Positions 8,238-17,323 of a DNA stretch of 64,000 nucleotides are shown in pieces. The translations under genes were made by a program, and so were the position numbers. The notes under the pieces are model-generated. The model was not told where the DNA came from. It was given only the letters and a program-made list of their open reading frames with translations, and did not search any database. Position 1 is the stretch's first letter, and each line of letters begins with the position of its first letter. Source of the DNA: Pseudomonas fluorescens (lineage in GTDB: Bacteria > Pseudomonadota > Gammaproteobacteria > Pseudomonadales > Pseudomonadaceae); the NCBI RefSeq assembly GCF_902497875.1, contig NZ_CABVHY010000033.1, positions 22,300 through 86,299 of the forward strand, read 5' to 3'.

Positions 8238-9611
8238 ATGACCAAGCCCCTCCTCTCCTTCGAAGAACTCAAGCGCGCGGCGGCCTCCGGCGAGATCGAT
8301 ACCGTGCTGGTGTGCATGGTCGATATGCAGGGGCGACTGGTCGGCAAGCGTTTCCAGGTCGAGTTTTTCATCGACAGCGGGCATGAAGAAACCCACTGCT
8401 GTAACTACCTGCTGGCCGACGATATCGACATGGAGCCGGTGCCGGGTTACGCCGCTGCCAGCTGGAGCAAAGGCTATGGCGATTTTGTGCTCAAACCCGA
8501 CATGGCCACGCTGCGCCGCGTGCCTTGGCTGGAGTGCACGGCGCTGGTGCTCTGCGACGTGCTCGATCATCACCATCGGCAAGACTTGCCGCACAGCCCG
8601 CGGGCAATCCTGAAAAAACAGATCGAGCGCCTGCGCGAACGCGGCTATACCGGTATGTTCGCCTCGGAACTTGAGTTCTACCTGTTTGATGAGAGTTACG
8701 CGGCCATCCACGAGCGCAATTATCACCAACCGAAGACCGCCGGCCATTACATCGAGGATTACAACATCCTCCAGACTACCCGCGAGGAGCCGGTGCTTCG
8801 GGCCATTCGCAAGCATCTGCAGGCCTGCGGCATTCCCGTGGAAAACTCCAAGGGTGAATGGGGCCCCGGCCAGGAAGAGATCAACATTCGCTATGCCGAT
8901 GCCCTGACCATGGCCGACCACCATGTCATCATCAAACACGCCTGCAAAGAGATCGCCCAACTGCAGGGCAAGGCAATCACCTTCATGGCCAAGTGGCGCT
9001 ATGACGCCGCCGGTTCCAGCAGCCATGTACACAATTCGCTGTGGGACAAAAATGCCAAAAAGCCGCTGTTCTTCGACCCCAAGGCCGAGTTCGGCATGTC
9101 GAAGCTGATGCGCTCGTGGGTGGCCGGGCAGCTCAAATACGCCAACGACATCACCTGCTTTCTCGCGCCCTACATCAATTCGTACAAGCGATTCCAGGCC
9201 GGCACCTTTGCGCCGACGCGGGCGGTATGGAGTCGGGACAATCGCACCGCGGGCTTTCGTTTGTGCGCGGAAGGCAGCAAAGCCATCCGCATCGAATGTC
9301 GCATCGGCGGCGCCGACCTCAACCCCTATCTGGCCTTCGCCGCCTTGATCGCCGCGGGCCTGGCCGGTATCGACGAAAAGCTCGACCTCGCGCCGCCTTT
9401 CGAGGGCGATGCCTACCTCGATGAGCATTTGCCTGAAGTGTCGAAGACCCTGCGCGATGCCTGCGCCGCACTCAAGGCCTCGAGCATGTTGCGCGAGGCG
9501 TTCGGTGATGAAGTGATCGAGCACTACGTACACACCGCCGAGTGGGAGCAGAAAGAGTACGACCGGCGGATCACCGACTGGGAACTGCAGCGCGGCTTCG
9601 AGCGCTATTGA
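8238..9611 (+). CDS. Glutamine synthetase-family gamma-glutamyl amine ligase
   Basis: 457 residues from ATG 8238; the GTG at 8235 is in frame but less likely. Glutamine synthetase catalytic-domain motifs are present: ASELEFYLF (metal-binding Glu), EWGPGQEEINIRYADAL, GSSSHVHNSLW (ATP/metal His), NSYKRFQAGTFAP with RDNRTAGFR, and IECRIGGADLNPYLAFAA. Length and motif wording match the PuuA/IpuC/GlnA4-like branch that glutamylates amines rather than ammonia. It lies 7 nt before an aldehyde dehydrogenase and is followed by an alcohol dehydrogenase and a permease. I infer ATP-dependent gamma-glutamylation of an imported amine or amino alcohol. The substrate cannot be read from sequence. Confidence 0.82.
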   Translation: MTKPLLSFEELKRAAASGEIDTVLVCMVDMQGRLVGKRFQVEFFIDSGHEETHCCNYLLADDIDMEPVPGYAAASWSKGYGDFVLKPDMATLRRVPWLECTALVLCDVLDHHHRQDLPHSPRAILKKQIERLRERGYTGMFASELEFYLFDESYAAIHERNYHQPKTAGHYIEDYNILQTTREEPVLRAIRKHLQACGIPVENSKGEWGPGQEEINIRYADALTMADHHVIIKHACKEIAQLQGKAITFMAKWRYDAAGSSSHVHNSLWDKNAKKPLFFDPKAEFGMSKLMRSWVAGQLKYANDITCFLAPYINSYKRFQAGTFAPTRAVWSRDNRTAGFRLCAEGSKAIRIECRIGGADLNPYLAFAALIAAGLAGIDEKLDLAPPFEGDAYLDEHLPEVSKTLRDACAALKASSMLREAFGDEVIEHYVHTAEWEQKEYDRRITDWELQRGFERY

Positions 9612-9618
9612 GACCACC

Positions 9619-11010
9619 ATGACCTCGATGATTCATCTCATCTCACCGGTCGATGGCCGGGTCTACGCCGAACGTCGTTGCGCCGATGCTGCGCAAATCG
9701 ACCAGGCTCTGAGGGCGGCCACAGCCGCCCAGGCGCAATGGAAACGCCGGCCACTGAGCGAACGCGCCGCCTTCTGTAGCGCCGCGGTGGACGCGATGCT
9801 GGCCATGAAGGCTGAAATCGTGCCTGAACTGGCTTGGCAGATGGGCCGCCCGGTGCGCTTTGGCGCCTTTGAGCTGCGCGGGTTCGAAGAGCGTGCCCGG
9901 CATATGATCGCCATTGCGCCTGAAGCGTTGGCAGCGCTTGAACCCACGCCTGTCGCGGGTTTTCGGCGCTATATCAAACGCGAGCCGTTAGGTACGGTCC
10001 TGGTCGTCGCACCCTGGAATTATCCCTATCTGACGGCGGTGAATACGATCATTCCGGCGCTGATGGCCGGCAACAGCGTCATCCTCAAACACGCTTCACA
10101 AACGCTGCTGGTCGGCGAACGTTTCGCCGAGGCCATGCGCCGCGCCAATCTGCCTGAAGGGCTGTTCCAGAACCTGCTGCTCAATCATGTCTATACCGGG
10201 GCGATCATTGCCTCTGGAGGGGTGCAGCAGGTGAACTTCACCGGTTCAGTGGACGCCGGCCAGGCCATGCAACACGCTGCCGTCGGAGGTTTCCTCGGCG
10301 TCGGCCTGGAGCTCGGCGGCAAAGACCCGGCCTACGTGCGGGCAGACGCCAACCTCGAGCACGCGGTGGAAAACCTGGTGGACGGCAGCTTCTTCAACTC
10401 CGGGCAGAGCTGTTGTGCCGTCGAGCGTATTTATGTCGATGAAAAAATCTACCCGGCCTTTGTCGAGCGCTTCGTTGCCTTGACCGGCCAATACGTGCTC
10501 GGTAATCCGCTGAACCAAGCCACCACCCTCGGCCCAATGGTCACGCCGAGCGCCGCTGAATTCGTTCGGGGTCAGATCGCCGACGCACTGTCCAAGGGCG
10601 CCAGGGCACTGATCGATCCGAAGGCCTTTCCCGCAGACGCGCCGGGCAGCGCCTACCTCGCGCCGCAGGTGTTAGTCGACGTTACCCATCAAATGTCAGT
10701 CATGCGCGAGGAAAGCTTTGGTCCAGTGGTCGGCATCATGCCGGTGGCCAGCGACGACGAAGCCATCGCCTTGATGAACGACAGTGAGTTCGGGCTCAGC
10801 GCGTCCATTTGGACCCAAGACCTCGCCGCCGCCGAACACCTGGGCAACCAAATCGACACTGGCACGGTTTTCATGAACCGCTGCGATTACCTGGACCCGG
10901 CCCTGGCCTGGACCGGAGTGAAGAACAGCGGGCGCGGCGTAACCCTGTCGCGCCTTGGCTACGAACATCTGACCCGAGCCAAATCCTTCCATCTGCGCCA
11001 CGAGGTGTAG
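9619..11010 (+). CDS. NAD(P)-dependent aldehyde dehydrogenase
   Basis: 463 residues, full-length ALDH. Motifs in order: APWNYPYLTAVNTIIPAL (cofactor-binding/Asn), FTGSVDAGQAM (Rossmann loop), LELGGKDPAYV (general-base Glu) and FFNSGQSCCAVERIYV (nucleophilic Cys). The branch resembles succinate-semialdehyde or gamma-glutamyl-aminoaldehyde dehydrogenases. It starts 7 nt after the ligase stop and ends 3 nt before the iron alcohol dehydrogenase, so the three are almost certainly one operon. Proposed role: oxidise a (gamma-glutamylated) amino aldehyde to the acid. Confidence 0.88.
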   Translation: MTSMIHLISPVDGRVYAERRCADAAQIDQALRAATAAQAQWKRRPLSERAAFCSAAVDAMLAMKAEIVPELAWQMGRPVRFGAFELRGFEERARHMIAIAPEALAALEPTPVAGFRRYIKREPLGTVLVVAPWNYPYLTAVNTIIPALMAGNSVILKHASQTLLVGERFAEAMRRANLPEGLFQNLLLNHVYTGAIIASGGVQQVNFTGSVDAGQAMQHAAVGGFLGVGLELGGKDPAYVRADANLEHAVENLVDGSFFNSGQSCCAVERIYVDEKIYPAFVERFVALTGQYVLGNPLNQATTLGPMVTPSAAEFVRGQIADALSKGARALIDPKAFPADAPGSAYLAPQVLVDVTHQMSVMREESFGPVVGIMPVASDDEAIALMNDSEFGLSASIWTQDLAAAEHLGNQIDTGTVFMNRCDYLDPALAWTGVKNSGRGVTLSRLGYEHLTRAKSFHLRHEV

Positions 11011-11013
11011 AAC

Positions 11014-12174
11014 ATGAGCCTGACTGGAAACTGGAACTACCCCACGAGCATTCGCTTCGGTGTCGGCCGCATCGCCGAGTTGGCCGAGGTCTGTCGCAGC
11101 CAGGGTATCCAGCGACCGTTGCTGGTCACCGACAGTGGCCTGGCGCGCGTGCCGATCACCGCGGCGGCGCTGGAGGCCTTGCGCGCCGCCGGTCTTGGCG
11201 TAGCACTGTTTTCCGACCTCAAGCCCAATCCGGTCGAAGCCAACCTGGCGGGTGGGCTCGACGCCTGGCGCGCGGGCAACCACGATGGGGTGGTCGCCTT
11301 CGGCGGTGGCAGCGGCCTGGATATGGGCAAGCTCATCGCCTTCATGAGCGGCCAGACCCGACCGGTCTGGGATTTCGAAGACATCGGCGACTACTGGACC
11401 CGCGCCGACGACAGTCACATCGCCCCGGTCATTGCGGTGCCGACCACCGCGGGGACCGGCTCCGAGGTCGGCCGTGCGGCGGTGATCATCGATGAGCGGA
11501 CGCACACCAAACGCATCATCTTCCACCCGAAAATGATGCCGCGGGTGGTCATCAGTGACCCGACCCTGACCATCGGCATGCCGGCCAAGGTCACCGCCGG
11601 CACCGGCATGGATGCTTTTGCGCATTGCCTGGAGTCGTACTGCGCCCCGGGTTTTCACCCGATGGCCGAGGGTATCGCGGTGGAAGGCATGCGGCTGGTG
11701 GCCAATGCCCTGGTACGGGCCGTACACACACCTTCGGACCTTGAGGCGCGAGCGCAAATGCTCGCGGCTGCCGCGATGGGCGCCACTGCCTTCCAGAAAG
11801 GTCTGGGCGGGATGCACGCGCTCGCGCATCCGGTGGGAGCTCTGTACGACACCCATCACGGCATGACCAATGCCACCTTGATGCCCTATGTCCTGCAGTT
11901 CAATCGAGCGGCTATCGAGGAACGCATCACCCGCCTGGCGGCTTATCTGCGTCTGCCCTCCCCGGGTTTCAGCAGCTTCCTGGCCTTCGTCCTCAAGCTG
12001 CGCAAGGACATCGGCGTACCGCATACGCTGTTTGAACTGGGCGTGGATGATCGCCAGGCCGACCTGATCGCCGACATGGCGATTGTCGATCCCTCTGCCG
12101 GCGGCAACCCGCTGCCATTGACCCGGGACGGCGCGGCACAGATTTTCGACGCGGCTTTTCACGGCCGTCTGTAA
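11014..12174 (+). CDS. Iron-containing alcohol dehydrogenase
   Basis: 386 residues, group III (Fe-ADH) family at normal length. Visible motifs: GGGSGLDMGK (nucleotide binding), TTAGTGSEVG, GMDAFAHCLESYC and GMHALAHPVGALYDTHHGMTN, which carry the metal-binding His residues. It follows the aldehyde dehydrogenase by 3 nt. Alcohol-to-aldehyde chemistry next to an aldehyde dehydrogenase suggests the substrate carries a hydroxyl group, for example an amino alcohol. That is inference from context. Confidence 0.87.
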   Translation: MSLTGNWNYPTSIRFGVGRIAELAEVCRSQGIQRPLLVTDSGLARVPITAAALEALRAAGLGVALFSDLKPNPVEANLAGGLDAWRAGNHDGVVAFGGGSGLDMGKLIAFMSGQTRPVWDFEDIGDYWTRADDSHIAPVIAVPTTAGTGSEVGRAAVIIDERTHTKRIIFHPKMMPRVVISDPTLTIGMPAKVTAGTGMDAFAHCLESYCAPGFHPMAEGIAVEGMRLVANALVRAVHTPSDLEARAQMLAAAAMGATAFQKGLGGMHALAHPVGALYDTHHGMTNATLMPYVLQFNRAAIEERITRLAAYLRLPSPGFSSFLAFVLKLRKDIGVPHTLFELGVDDRQADLIADMAIVDPSAGGNPLPLTRDGAAQIFDAAFHGRL

Positions 12175-12345
12175 AACCAAGGTCGCAGCCTACGGCTGTC
12201 CATGGCCAAGACGCAGCATGAATGGGTTCCATCCATTAGAGGCAGGGTTAGAGGCAGGAGCAGTACGACAGGGGGTTGAAGGCCAGCCCATTCGGCAACG
12301 CACAACGCCAATGGATGTGAATCAAAACCTGAAGGGGCACAGATC

Positions 12346-13911
12346 ATGAGTCCAGCAAGCCAGCCCGGCACCAGCGCGCCGCAAGACGATGACATCAAGG
12401 TGTTGCACAGCATGGGCTATGCCCAGCAACTCTCACGACGCATGGGCGTTTTCTCCAACTTTGCCATTTCCTTTTCGATCATCTGCATCCTCTCGGGTGG
12501 CATCAACTCGCTGGCCCAGGGCACCTCGGGCGCGGGCGGCGCGGCCATCGGCATCGGCTGGCCGATCGGATGCCTGATCTCCGGGGTTTTCGCCATGGCC
12601 ATGGCGCAGATTTCCTCGGCCTACCCCACCGCTGGCGGTCTCTATCACTGGAGTTCGATTCTCGGTAACCGCTTCGCCGGCTGGCTGACAGCCTGGTTCA
12701 ACTTGCTGGGGCTGGTGACGGTGCTCGGCGCGATTAACGTCGGTACCTATTACTTCTTTTTCGGGGCCTTCGGACCGGCCCTGGGAATGGAAGACACCAT
12801 CACCACACGGATCATTTTCCTGAGCATCCTGACCGGCATCCAGGCCTTGTGTAACCACTTCGGTATTGGCCTGACCGCAAAGCTCACCGACTTCTCGGGC
12901 TATCTGATCTTCGCCACGGCGATCGCATTGACCATCGTCTGCCTGATCGCCGCGCCCAGCTATGAGTTCGCCCGGTTGGTGACCTTCGGCAACTATTCCG
13001 GCGAGACCGGCGGTAACGTCTGGCCAGAAGTGTCGAACGGCTGGATTTTCATGCTCGGCCTGCTCCTGCCGATCTACACCATCACCGGTTATGACGCCTC
13101 CGCGCATACCTCCGAGGAGACCCGCCAGGCTGCCATGTCGGTGCCGGTCGGGATGGTCATGTCGGTGGTCTGGTCGCTGTTGTTTGGCTGGCTCATGCTC
13201 AGCTCGTTTGTGTTGATGCTGCCCAGCATGGACGAAGCGGCAACCCATGGCTGGAACGTGTTCTTCTGGGCGATGGACACGCAGGTGAACCCGAACGTCA
13301 AGATGGCGCTGTACCTGGCGATTTTCATCTCGCAGTTTCTCTGCGGGTTGGCGACCGTGACCTCGGTCTCACGAATGATTTTCGCGTTCTCGCGTGACGG
13401 CGGCCTGCCCTGCTCCAAAGCCCTGGCCAAGGTCTCACCCAAGCATCGCAGCCCGGTGGCGGCGATCTGGACCGGCGCCACGCTCGCGGTGCTGTTCGTC
13501 TGGGGATCGTCCCTGGTATCGATCGGCGAAACCCCGGTCTACACCATTGTGGTGTCCTGCACGGTGATCTTCCTGTTCTTCTCCTTCGTCATTCCCATCA
13601 TCCTGGGCCTGTTTACCTTCGGCACCGCTAAGTGGCCGACCATGGGGCCGTGGAACATGGGGCGCTTTTGGTATTCATTCTTCGCCATCCTCTCGATCCT
13701 CTCCATGGTGCTGATCTTCATCATCGGCATTCAGCCGCCGAACGATTGGGCGCTGTACATCACCATCGGCTTTCTGGTTCTGACCGCTATCGTCTGGTTC
13801 GCCTTTGAAGCCCGGCGCTTCCAGGGCCCGCCCATGGGCGAGACGATCATCAAGCGCCAGGCCGAAATCGCAGCGGCTGAAGAGGCGTTGAATAAACAAA
13901 CTGGAAGCTGA
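12346..13911 (+). CDS. APC-superfamily amino acid/choline/GABA-type permease
   Basis: 521 residues with about 12 hydrophobic segments. The N-terminus LHSMGYAQQLSRRMGVFSNF followed by SISFSIICILSGG-like and SSAYPTAGGLYHW stretches is diagnostic of the ACT (amino acid/choline transporter) branch related to fungal GABA permeases. An SD (AAGGGG) precedes ATG 12346. A 171-nt gap separates it from the dehydrogenase and may hold its own promoter. Its position at the end of the catabolic cluster suggests it imports the amine or amino acid processed by the three enzymes. Confidence 0.85.
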   Translation: MSPASQPGTSAPQDDDIKVLHSMGYAQQLSRRMGVFSNFAISFSIICILSGGINSLAQGTSGAGGAAIGIGWPIGCLISGVFAMAMAQISSAYPTAGGLYHWSSILGNRFAGWLTAWFNLLGLVTVLGAINVGTYYFFFGAFGPALGMEDTITTRIIFLSILTGIQALCNHFGIGLTAKLTDFSGYLIFATAIALTIVCLIAAPSYEFARLVTFGNYSGETGGNVWPEVSNGWIFMLGLLLPIYTITGYDASAHTSEETRQAAMSVPVGMVMSVVWSLLFGWLMLSSFVLMLPSMDEAATHGWNVFFWAMDTQVNPNVKMALYLAIFISQFLCGLATVTSVSRMIFAFSRDGGLPCSKALAKVSPKHRSPVAAIWTGATLAVLFVWGSSLVSIGETPVYTIVVSCTVIFLFFSFVIPIILGLFTFGTAKWPTMGPWNMGRFWYSFFAILSILSMVLIFIIGIQPPNDWALYITIGFLVLTAIVWFAFEARRFQGPPMGETIIKRQAEIAAAEEALNKQTGS

Positions 13912-13956
13912 ACGCCACCGCCATGAAAAACGGGATTCTTCCGTCTAGTGACATTT

Positions 13957-14100
13957 GTGGCGAGGGAGCTTGCTCCCGCCGGCCGGTCCGCGCTCGGGAG
14001 CAGCGGTCGTAAAACCGGCGAACGTGCTCCAACTGATGAACCGCAGCGCCTGGTTTTAGGACCGCTTCGCGGCCCAACGGGGGCAAGCCCCCTCGCCACA
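13957..14100. repeat. REPIN-like inverted pair (variant family)
   Basis: The left arm GTGGCGAGGGAGCTTGCTCC and the right arm GGGGGCAAGCCCCCTCGCCAC face each other across about 95 bp, all in the gap between the permease and ybhB-like genes. This is a third REP wording in the window, the GTGGCGAGGG type. Confidence 0.8.
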
Positions 14101-14148
14101 GGAAGTGTGCCCGACGCTGGGAGCGTTGCTTTTCATGACATCCAAGCC

Positions 14149-14619
14149 TCAGCGGGTTTTACGATAGGTACCTATCAGCTCGGCCTGTGCCAGGACATGG
14201 CCGCGCATGGCGCTTTCCAGTTGAGCCTTGGTTGGTAGCTTCAGGTCCGGCAAGACCGTGTCCAGCGCGTAGAGCTTGTGAAAGTACCGATGGGTGCCAA
14301 TGGGCGGACAGGGTCCACCGTAGCCGATCCTTTGCCAGTCGTTGAGCCCCTGTAGCGTGCCGGGCGGCGGCGTGTGCAGGTCTTCGGCCAAGCCGGTTGT
14401 CCCTGCGGGCAAGTTATAGAGCAGCCAATGGACCCAGGTCATCTTCGGGGCCGCGGGATCTGGCGCGTCCGGGTCGTCCATGATCAGCGCCAGACTTTGG
14501 GTGCCTGGCGGCACACCACTCCAGGCCAGCGGCGGAGAAACATCCTTGCCCTCACAGCTGTAAAGCACCGGTATCGGACCCTGGGCAGGAAAAGCAGGCG
14601 ATTCGAGCACGAGTGGCAT
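14149..14619 (-). CDS. YbhB/YbcL family (PEBP/Raf-kinase-inhibitor-like) protein
   Basis: 156 residues. ATG 14619 is chosen because AGAGGT lies 8 nt upstream and the product begins MPLVLESPAFPAQGPIP; the longer frame adds 33 unlikely residues. PEBP-fold landmarks are present: SPPLAWSGVPPGTQSLALIMDDPDAPD, WVHWLLYNLP and GGPCPPIGTHRYFHKLYALD. Bacterial YbhB proteins are cytosolic and of unknown physiological role. The gene stands alone, flanked by a REPIN on its 3' side and a gene-free stretch upstream. Confidence 0.88.
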   Translation of the reverse strand: MPLVLESPAFPAQGPIPVLYSCEGKDVSPPLAWSGVPPGTQSLALIMDDPDAPDPAAPKMTWVHWLLYNLPAGTTGLAEDLHTPPPGTLQGLNDWQRIGYGGPCPPIGTHRYFHKLYALDTVLPDLKLPTKAQLESAMRGHVLAQAELIGTYRKTR

Positions 14620-15106
14620 GGCGGTTACCTCTTTGAAGGGTGTTTGACAACAGACTCGATGCCGCGCGGGGGCCCCGATATCCCCGATAACAAACACTAT
14701 AGTTGCGCCACGGCGCACTGCCTGGCATCAGGCATGGGTTCCGGGTCCGGCTTTAGCGTTCTGCAATACCGTTTCGGGATGTCCATGAAAGGCCTGGCTA
14801 AGCGATTCCAGGCGAGCGGCCAAGGGAGGCAGGCATTCTCATTTCCAAATATATCGCTTCCGATACCAGGCAAGGCTATTCAGGGCCACCCGCTAGTTCT
14901 CATGACACTACTGCGATTAGTTGTCTACCATTCCACTCTATAAACATCTTCCGACCTTTACAGTGCGCGGAGCCAGGGCACTAACAAGAGACCTCTCGCG
15001 CCAGGGTCTAGCGCTTCGCGTGGAACACATCGGCTCTATGAGTTCCCGCTAAAACTTTAAATAGTCGACGACGTCCCCGGGTTGCTGGTGAATGGAGAGG
15101 TAACGG
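14620..15106. other. 487-nt gene-free stretch
   Basis: It lies between the divergent ybhB-like gene (minus) and the SdiA-regulated-type gene (plus). No convincing reading frame, REP, terminator or RNA was recognised. It becomes AT-richer towards 14900-15060, consistent with divergent promoters, but no specific -35/-10 pair stands out enough to call. Confidence 0.6.
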
Positions 15107-16081
15107 ATGTTATTTGAAACGGGAAAGGCTAAGCCTGGCCAAGAGAAGCAACGCGTGAAACCTCGGCATGGCTCACGGCTGCGACGGCTTGGGTGGTCGC
15201 TGGTGGTCCTTGGACTGATTGTTTTGTATGCCACCTCTTCACGGTCTTACTGGCATCAACAAGTGTATTTCTACCTGCACAACCGCTGGACGGGTGATAC
15301 CGCGCCTGGCAAAAACATCTGGCTGCCGGACTATCATCCGGTGATTGATGGCAAACCGCTGGAAAGTATCCGGCACAACCTGTCCGGGATCACCTATGAC
15401 TATGATCGTGATCGCCTGCTGGCAGTCACCAATGGTTCACCGGTGGAACTCCTGGCCCTGAGCAAGACCGGTGAAGTGCTTGAGCGATATCCGCTGTCAG
15501 GGTTTAAGGATCTCGAAGGCATCACCTATCTGGGTAACGGCCGTGTGGCATTGGCCGAGGAACGTCTTCAACAGTTGGACATTATCGATCTGCCGACTGC
15601 GGTGCGCCCGATTCAGGTCGAGGAGGCACAATTCATCGCGCTGGCGATCAATTTGAGCCATTCCAACAAAGGCTTTGAAGGCGTTACTTATGACGCCGCA
15701 AATGATCGCCTGCTGGCAATCAAAGAACGCGACCCCCGCCAGCTGTTCGAAGTCTCGGGCGTCATGAAGTCTCTCGATGGCCCGTTGCAAATCAAGGTCG
15801 GGGACCTGACCTCATGGATCAATCGCAGCGTGTTCGCCAGCGACCTGTCCGACGGTTATTACCACCCCGGGACGGGCCACCTGCTGATCCTCAGCGACGA
15901 ATCGAAGTCAATCATCGAGCTGGATGGTGACGGTAAGTTCGTCAGTTTCCTGCCCCTGAGAAGCGGCGTTTCGCAACTCAAGGCCCATGCACCGCAAGCC
16001 GAAGGCGTAACGATGGACAGCGCGGGTAACCTGTATGTGGTCAGCGAGCCCAATCTATTCTACAAGTTCCAGAAGAAATAA
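15107..16081 (+). CDS. SdiA-regulated family (YjiK-like) protein
   Basis: 324 residues, preceded by GGAGAGG. A basic N-terminus (residues 1-29) leads into one membrane anchor (about 30-47, LGWSLVVLGLIVLYATSS); the remainder should be periplasmic. Repeated blades read LSGITYDYDRDRLLAVTN, LEGITYLGNGRVALAEE and FEGVTYDAANDRLLAIKE, typical of the SdiA-regulated beta-propeller family. Function is unknown in this family. It stands alone, and base composition drops from here to about 17300 compared with the flanks. Confidence 0.82.
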   Translation: MLFETGKAKPGQEKQRVKPRHGSRLRRLGWSLVVLGLIVLYATSSRSYWHQQVYFYLHNRWTGDTAPGKNIWLPDYHPVIDGKPLESIRHNLSGITYDYDRDRLLAVTNGSPVELLALSKTGEVLERYPLSGFKDLEGITYLGNGRVALAEERLQQLDIIDLPTAVRPIQVEEAQFIALAINLSHSNKGFEGVTYDAANDRLLAIKERDPRQLFEVSGVMKSLDGPLQIKVGDLTSWINRSVFASDLSDGYYHPGTGHLLILSDESKSIIELDGDGKFVSFLPLRSGVSQLKAHAPQAEGVTMDSAGNLYVVSEPNLFYKFQKK

Positions 16082-16261
16082 CCGCCGCGCCCCTGCTCAC
16101 TGACATTTCGCCGGTCACTGATGGCAGGGCTCGGTAGCACCCGACATGGCAACCATGTTTGTACATCCTTGCCCTGAAAAAAGCAGCTATCGTGTGGATA
16201 CTGGCCTATCGAAATTACCCTGTTTTTTCGTCGGATCCGGGAAAACCAGGCGGGGGTTAAC

Positions 16262-17308
16262 GTGGAAGACATCGATAAATCAAAAGTTCTTCAACAAGAG
16301 TATTTCCACCTGCAAAGCGCCATAGATGCGTTCGACTCCCGCGCCCTGACAATAAAAGCCTGGAGTGTTACCTTCGGCTTCGCCACCCTGGTGGGCTCCG
16401 CAATATTCAACGAACCGGCTGTCTCATTCGTTGTGTTTATCAGCGGCTTGCTATTTTGGTGCATTGAGGCCAGTTGGAAAACATTCCAGGATGCTTATTA
16501 CCAACGGGTCAAAGTGCTCGAAGTCTATTTCGAGAAACCCACCGGGGAATTGGCTCCGCTCCAAATACATCGCGCCTGGAACAATGCCTACAAGACCAAT
16601 CGCATCGCCACCTTTGCCAAGGTGTTGTTTTATCCTCATGTAATGTTGCCTCACGTGGCTGTTGCACTGTTTGGTCTTGTTTTCTATGATATTTTTCCGG
16701 TCAACCATGAGCTCCCGGCTTCAGTTTTCCCCATCGTAGAGAGCCCACAGCCAATGACGCTCAAGGATCTGATAATAATCATCGTGACTGTGATTGGCGT
16801 CCCGGCGGCGCTACTGGCGGCCTGGAAGGCGCTGGTCGAATTCAGGGTCGGGAATACCGAAAAACAACGGGAGAATCGCCACAAACAGGCGAGTGCGGCT
16901 AAAGAAGAGCTTAAATCACTGTTCAGCGACCCGTTGGCTCACGCAGCCATGAGGATGACTGATTGGACAGGTCGCTACTACCTGATAGATGGAACTTCGG
17001 TCCCGATTCTGACCGAAGACGTCATTTCCGGACTTCGAACACACAATCTGAATTTCAGCAGAAAAGAACTATTTATACGCGATTGTTTCGAATCGTTTTT
17101 TGATCATATCCTGATGATTGAGCATCTTGTTTCCATCGACTACATCAACTATGAAGAAATAGAGGTCCCACTAAAATATTACGCGAGTAAAATCGCCTTG
17201 AACCTTCACATCTACAATGACTTCCTTACTGACTATGGCTATCAGAAAGCCAAGGAACTATTCCTCAGGGTAGCGGACGTCACTCCCCCGCCTCCAACAA
17301 AGGTTTGA
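16262..17308 (+). CDS. Membrane protein with N-terminal 2-TM module, function unknown
   Basis: 348 residues from GTG 16262, after GGGGG. An amphipathic N-terminal helix (residues 5-32, LQQEYFHLQSAIDAFDSRAL) precedes two close membrane segments (about 35-70, ending FWCIEASWKTFQDAYYQR). Further hydrophobic segments lie near 120-142 and 168-186. The C-terminal half (about 190-348) is soluble, charged and AT-rich in DNA. The helix-2TM-helix layout is reminiscent of SLATT-type effector membrane modules found with defence genes; this is pattern resemblance only. It faces the metallopeptidase gene tail to tail (16 nt apart), so it is not in that operon. Confidence 0.6.
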   Translation: MEDIDKSKVLQQEYFHLQSAIDAFDSRALTIKAWSVTFGFATLVGSAIFNEPAVSFVVFISGLLFWCIEASWKTFQDAYYQRVKVLEVYFEKPTGELAPLQIHRAWNNAYKTNRIATFAKVLFYPHVMLPHVAVALFGLVFYDIFPVNHELPASVFPIVESPQPMTLKDLIIIIVTVIGVPAALLAAWKALVEFRVGNTEKQRENRHKQASAAKEELKSLFSDPLAHAAMRMTDWTGRYYLIDGTSVPILTEDVISGLRTHNLNFSRKELFIRDCFESFFDHILMIEHLVSIDYINYEEIEVPLKYYASKIALNLHIYNDFLTDYGYQKAKELFLRVADVTPPPPTKV

Positions 17309-17323
17309 TAGCAAACAGGACCT

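Noticed and set aside
10696..12180. 494-codon minus-strand open frame
   Set aside because: Antisense to the aldehyde and alcohol dehydrogenase genes, both of which have intact catalytic motifs.
13957..14100. Possible rho-independent terminator after the permease gene
   Set aside because: The large facing arms are REP sequences without a T-run; recorded as a repeat instead.
14374..14943. 189-codon plus-strand frame over the ybhB-like gene
   Set aside because: Mostly antisense to the PEBP-family gene, with no SD and no domain.
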